From NCBI GenBank assembly GCA_012798645.1, contig JAAZMU010000043.1, positions 1-8,183 on the forward strand: a stretch of DNA of 8,183 bases. Reading direction: 5' to 3'. The first letter of the stretch is position 1. The number at the start of each line of letters is the position of its first letter. The position numbers were made by a program, and so were the translations under genes. The notes under the pieces were generated by a model that searched no databases, was not told the DNA's origin, and was given only the letters and a program-made list of their open reading frames with translations. Source of the DNA: Patescibacteria group bacterium (GTDB taxonomy: Bacteria; Patescibacteriota; Minisyncoccia; Minisyncoccales; Minisyncoccaceae). Positions 6,272 through 8,183 of this stretch are shown in pieces.

Positions 6272-6300
6272 ATAATATCAAGCTTAAAAAAATGTGTCAA
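6272..6300 (-). promoter_or_regulatory. Sigma70-type promoter of the surface-protein gene
   Basis: On the minus strand a perfect -35 TTGACA (6300-6295) is followed by exactly 17 bases and then TATTAT (6277-6272; 5 of 6 matches to TATAAT). The -35 contains the TGA stop of the upstream gene (6299-6297). The ATG at 6263 begins eight bases after the -10, so the predicted transcript start falls at or within about two bases of the start codon. Confidence 0.85.
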
Positions 6301-6683
6301 ACAATTGTAATCTCAATTGGTATTTCTGCCACATTTACCTTGTCTATAAAGACTCTAACTGTATAAGTACCTGACCCTCTTAAAAAGAACCTGTCAAACT
6401 TAATGTTTGTTCTGATTCTTTTTTGCTTTTGAGGGGCTTCAATACTAAAATGGAATTCATTTAATTTAGTGTTTTTTGGACAAAAGAAATCAATAAGTAC
6501 ATCAAACCTTTTTCCGCATTCTTCTTCTTTTTCTACAAGCCAAAGAGAAACAACCTGAAAAGGAATAATTAATTCTTTTTCGTTTTCGGTTTTTAACTCC
6601 TCTATAAGATCAACAAGTGTTGCATTGTTTGTTTCTTTATCTATAATAAGCTTTGAACAAATTATTGACCATAAATGTTTCAT
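6297..6683 (-). CDS. Small cytoplasmic protein resembling DUF6941
   Basis: This 128-residue protein has no signal peptide or membrane span. Its N-terminus, 'LWSIICSKLIIDKETNNATLVDLIEEL', followed by 'IIPFQVVSLWLVEKEEE' and later alternating strands ending 'YTVRVFIDKVNVAEIPIEITIV', resembles the DUF6941 pattern: a conserved opening about a stored or default state, then a C2-like beta-sandwich. No catalytic residues stand out. The start at 6683 is supported by an extended -10 box six bases upstream. There is no Shine-Dalgarno sequence and no room for one. The gene sits alone between the HU terminator and the surface-protein promoter. The TGA stop is the only TGA stop in the window; reading through it would add just nine codons before a TAA. 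The coding call is firm; the family call rests on remembered sequence pattern only. Confidence 0.8.
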   Translation of the reverse strand: MKHLWSIICSKLIIDKETNNATLVDLIEELKTENEKELIIPFQVVSLWLVEKEEECGKRFDVLIDFFCPKNTKLNEFHFSIEAPQKQKRIRTNIKFDRFFLRGSGTYTVRVFIDKVNVAEIPIEITIV

Positions 6684-6689
6684 ACTTTA

Positions 6690-6698
6690 ATTATAGCA
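6690..6698 (-). promoter_or_regulatory. Extended -10 promoter of the DUF6941-like gene
   Basis: The minus strand reads TGCTATAAT from 6698 to 6690: the TGn extension plus a perfect TATAAT. No good -35 is seen at 16-18 bases, which is usual for extended -10 promoters; that place is occupied by the HU terminator stem. Six bases (TAAAGT) separate the -10 from ATG at 6683, which puts the expected start of transcription on the A of the start codon. Confidence 0.85.
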
Positions 6699-6705
6699 TA
6701 CAAGC

Positions 6706-6728
6706 AAAAAAGACGCTAAATTAGCGTC
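6706..6728 (-). terminator. Intrinsic terminator after the HU gene
   Basis: On the minus strand, GACGCTAATTTAGCGTC (6728-6712) forms a 6-8 bp stem, GACGCT/AGCGTC plus A-T pairs, followed by six T (6711-6706). It begins 27 bases after the HU stop codon. On the plus strand only four T follow, so it is mainly directional. Confidence 0.92.
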
Positions 6729-6755
6729 CTTTTCCATAGTGTAAATAATAAAATA

Positions 6756-7040
6756 TTATCTTACAGCATCTTTTAAGCTCTTTCCTGCTTTGAATCTTGG
6801 TACTTTCATTGCAGGAATTTGTAGAGGTTCACCAGTTTTAGGATTTCTTCCTGCTCTGGCTGCTCTTTTTGAAACTTTGAATGCTCCAAAGCCAATAATA
6901 GAGACTTCCCCTCCTTTAGATAAAGTCACTGTGATTTCATCTAAAACAGCATTTAAAGCTTCGGCTGCAACTTTTTTTGAAACTGCAGTTTTTTTAACGA
7001 TTGCTTCTACTAAACCATTTTTTGAAATAGTTTTTGCCAT
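6756..7040 (-). CDS. HU family DNA-binding protein
   Basis: This 94-residue protein has the usual HU length and plan. An N-terminal helical dimerisation region (about 1-45) precedes the signature 'GFGAFKVSKRAARAGRNPKTGE' region (50-71), whose beta arm enters the DNA minor groove at the conserved NP of RNPKTGE. The C-terminus, IPAMKVPRFKAGKSLKDAV, is typical. It bends and compacts DNA in the nucleoid, acting as a dimer. The gene lies 45 bases after the rny stop, in the same direction, and ends at a clear terminator, so it may be co-transcribed with rny or read from a weak local promoter (TATTAT at 7069-7064, no convincing -35). The leader is AT-rich with an AAATAAATAAATAA run and has no Shine-Dalgarno sequence. 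HU and IHF subunits cannot be fully separated by eye; HU is preferred because of the single gene and the conserved sequence. Confidence 0.97.
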   Translation of the reverse strand: MAKTISKNGLVEAIVKKTAVSKKVAAEALNAVLDEITVTLSKGGEVSIIGFGAFKVSKRAARAGRNPKTGEPLQIPAMKVPRFKAGKSLKDAVR

Positions 7041-7085
7041 GATAGTTATTTATTTATTTTGATATAATAACGACCTTTAATGCAT

Positions 7086-8183
7086 TTATCTTGCATATTC
7101 AATTATTCGTGTTTCCCTAATCACATTCACTTTAATCTCTCCTGGGAATCTTAGCTCGTCTTGTATTTTTGATGCAATGTTTTTAGCAAGTTTTTGGGCT
7201 TCGTAGTCATTAATTTGATCTGTTTTAACGAAAACTCTTACTTCCCTGCCTCCTTGGAGCGCATAAACTTTTTCTACTCCCTGAAATGATAAGGCGATAT
7301 CTTCTAGGTCTCCTAGCCTTTTTAAATAATTTTCAAGGGTGTCTTTTCTTGCTCCTGGTCTTGCCCCTGAGATTTGGTCAGCAATCTGAATTATTTTAGC
7401 TTCAATGCTTTCGTAGGGATATTCTTCATGGTGCGACTTTACAGCAGATATGATTTCCTCTTTAATATCAAACTTTTCTAGTATTTTAGCTCCAATGTCT
7501 GTATGTGAGCCTTCTACTTGATAGTCTAATGCTTTTCCAATGTCGTGTAATAGTCCTGCTTTTTTGCATAGGTTAACATCTAGACCTAATTCTGATGCAA
7601 TCTGGGCTCCCAAAAGAGAAACCTCAACTGAGTGCCATAAAACATTTTGTCCGTAGCTTGTCCTGAATTCTAATCTTCCTAATACTTTAATTAATTTTTC
7701 AGGCAAGTCAAGTACTCCTGCCTCATAAACAGCTGCTTCTCCTGCATCTTTAATTCTCTTAGCAAGTAGCTTTTGCGCCTTTTCGTACTCTGCTTCAATT
7801 CTTGCTGGTTGTACTCTGCCATCTTTGATTAGAGCCTCAAGCGTTATTTTAGCAATTTCACGTCTGATAGGGTTAAAACAAGAGATCATAACTGAACCTG
7901 GGGTTTCGTCTACAATGAGCTCTACACCCGTTACTTTTTCAAAAGCTCTGATGTTTCTTCCTTCTTTTCCAATGATTCTTCCCTTTATTTCATCGTTTTG
8001 AATGGCAACTGTACTTGTGGTTATTTCGGTTGCGTGGGAAATGGCATAACTTTGCATTGCGGTTGCAAGGATTTCCTTGGCTTTGATTTCATACTGATCA
8101 ATTCCTCTTTGTTCTAGCTTTCTAATTCTTTGGGTTAAATCTGCTGAGTATTCCTTTTCAATTTTTTTAGTGAGCTTTTCTAA
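7086..8183 (-). CDS. rny: Ribonuclease Y, 5' end beyond window
   Basis: The reading frame is open to the window edge, giving 365 C-terminal residues; the family is usually about 520, so roughly 150 residues (membrane anchor and most of the coiled coil) are missing. The visible part starts in the Glu/Lys-rich coiled coil. It continues with a KH domain (GRIIGKEGRN loop at fragment residues 68-77, then 'TGVELIVDETPG' and 'REIAKITLEALIKDGRVQPARIE'). The HD domain follows, with H184, the HD pair 213-214 in LLHDIGKA, H227 in EGSH, HH 251-252 and D269 in 'IQIADQISGARPGARKDT'. The C-terminus 'LRFPGEIKVNVIRETRIIEYA' is typical. RNase Y is a membrane-bound endonuclease that starts mRNA decay. An internal ATG at 8057 is not the true start, because family sequence continues upstream in frame without a break. 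All expected HD metal ligands are present, so the enzyme looks active. Confidence 0.98.
   Translation of the reverse strand, partial: LEKLTKKIEKEYSADLTQRIRKLEQRGIDQYEIKAKEILATAMQSYAISHATEITTSTVAIQNDEIKGRIIGKEGRNIRAFEKVTGVELIVDETPGSVMISCFNPIRREIAKITLEALIKDGRVQPARIEAEYEKAQKLLAKRIKDAGEAAVYEAGVLDLPEKLIKVLGRLEFRTSYGQNVLWHSVEVSLLGAQIASELGLDVNLCKKAGLLHDIGKALDYQVEGSHTDIGAKILEKFDIKEEIISAVKSHHEEYPYESIEAKIIQIADQISGARPGARKDTLENYLKRLGDLEDIALSFQGVEKVYALQGGREVRVFVKTDQINDYEAQKLAKNIASKIQDELRFPGEIKVNVIRETRIIEYAR

Noticed and set aside
6297..6299. Recoding of TGA as glycine (as in Gracilibacteria/Absconditabacteria)
   Set aside because: Long genes here contain no internal TGA, glycine is encoded by GGN, and the one TGA lies where the protein should end, just before the next gene.
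6790..7062. 90-codon plus-strand open frame
   Set aside because: Antisense shadow of the HU gene, which has an unmistakable family sequence.
7086..8057. Start of RNase Y at the internal ATG 8057
   Set aside because: Coiled-coil sequence typical of the family continues in frame to the window edge, so the true start is outside.

Overview
The window reads as a piece of a small, AT-rich bacterial genome, most likely from a Patescibacteria (Candidate Phyla Radiation, Parcubacteria-like) organism. RNase Y, HU and sigma70-type promoter hexamers point to Bacteria rather than Archaea. The Patescibacteria guess rests on style, and no marker gene here fixes the lineage: low GC; membrane proteins that begin with an 'ISYIK.QL.R' helical module before one membrane span; a dockerin-bearing repeat protein; a tRNA gene without encoded CCA; and no Shine-Dalgarno sequence at any visible start. 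The standard bacterial code fits, with stops TAA, TAG and one TGA and no in-frame TGA in long genes.

Layout: every protein gene is on the minus strand, so transcription runs from high to low coordinates. At the right edge is the 3' two thirds of rny (RNase Y), followed by a small HU gene that ends in a clear intrinsic terminator. Directly after the terminator an extended -10 promoter drives a small protein resembling DUF6941. A near-consensus sigma70 promoter, whose -35 hexamer overlaps the stop of that gene, then drives a 1006-residue secreted protein. That protein carries about eight Kre9/KNH-like beta-sandwich repeats, two copies of an unnamed 'FWAE' module and a two-loop dockerin. Next come two tandem paralogues that meet with one spacer base (helical N-terminal module, one membrane span, LolA/LppX-like ectodomain). 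The first also has a cysteine-rich tail with a pilin-like look. At the left edge is the 5' part of a membrane-anchored N-acetylmuramoyl-L-alanine amidase, whose linker contains a 30-residue tandem repeat.

The only plus-strand gene is a tRNA-Ala(GGC) with the diagnostic G3:U70 pair. It sits head-on between the second paralogue and the amidase and touches the paralogue's stop codon.

Working together: the right third is housekeeping (RNA decay and nucleoid). The left two thirds are cell-envelope genes: a secreted scaffold-like protein that could bind a cohesin, two anchored ectodomain proteins and a peptidoglycan hydrolase. The most unusual regulatory theme is that two mRNA starts and the tRNA start each lie 6-8 bases after a good -10 box. 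With the absent Shine-Dalgarno sequences, this suggests leaderless transcripts.
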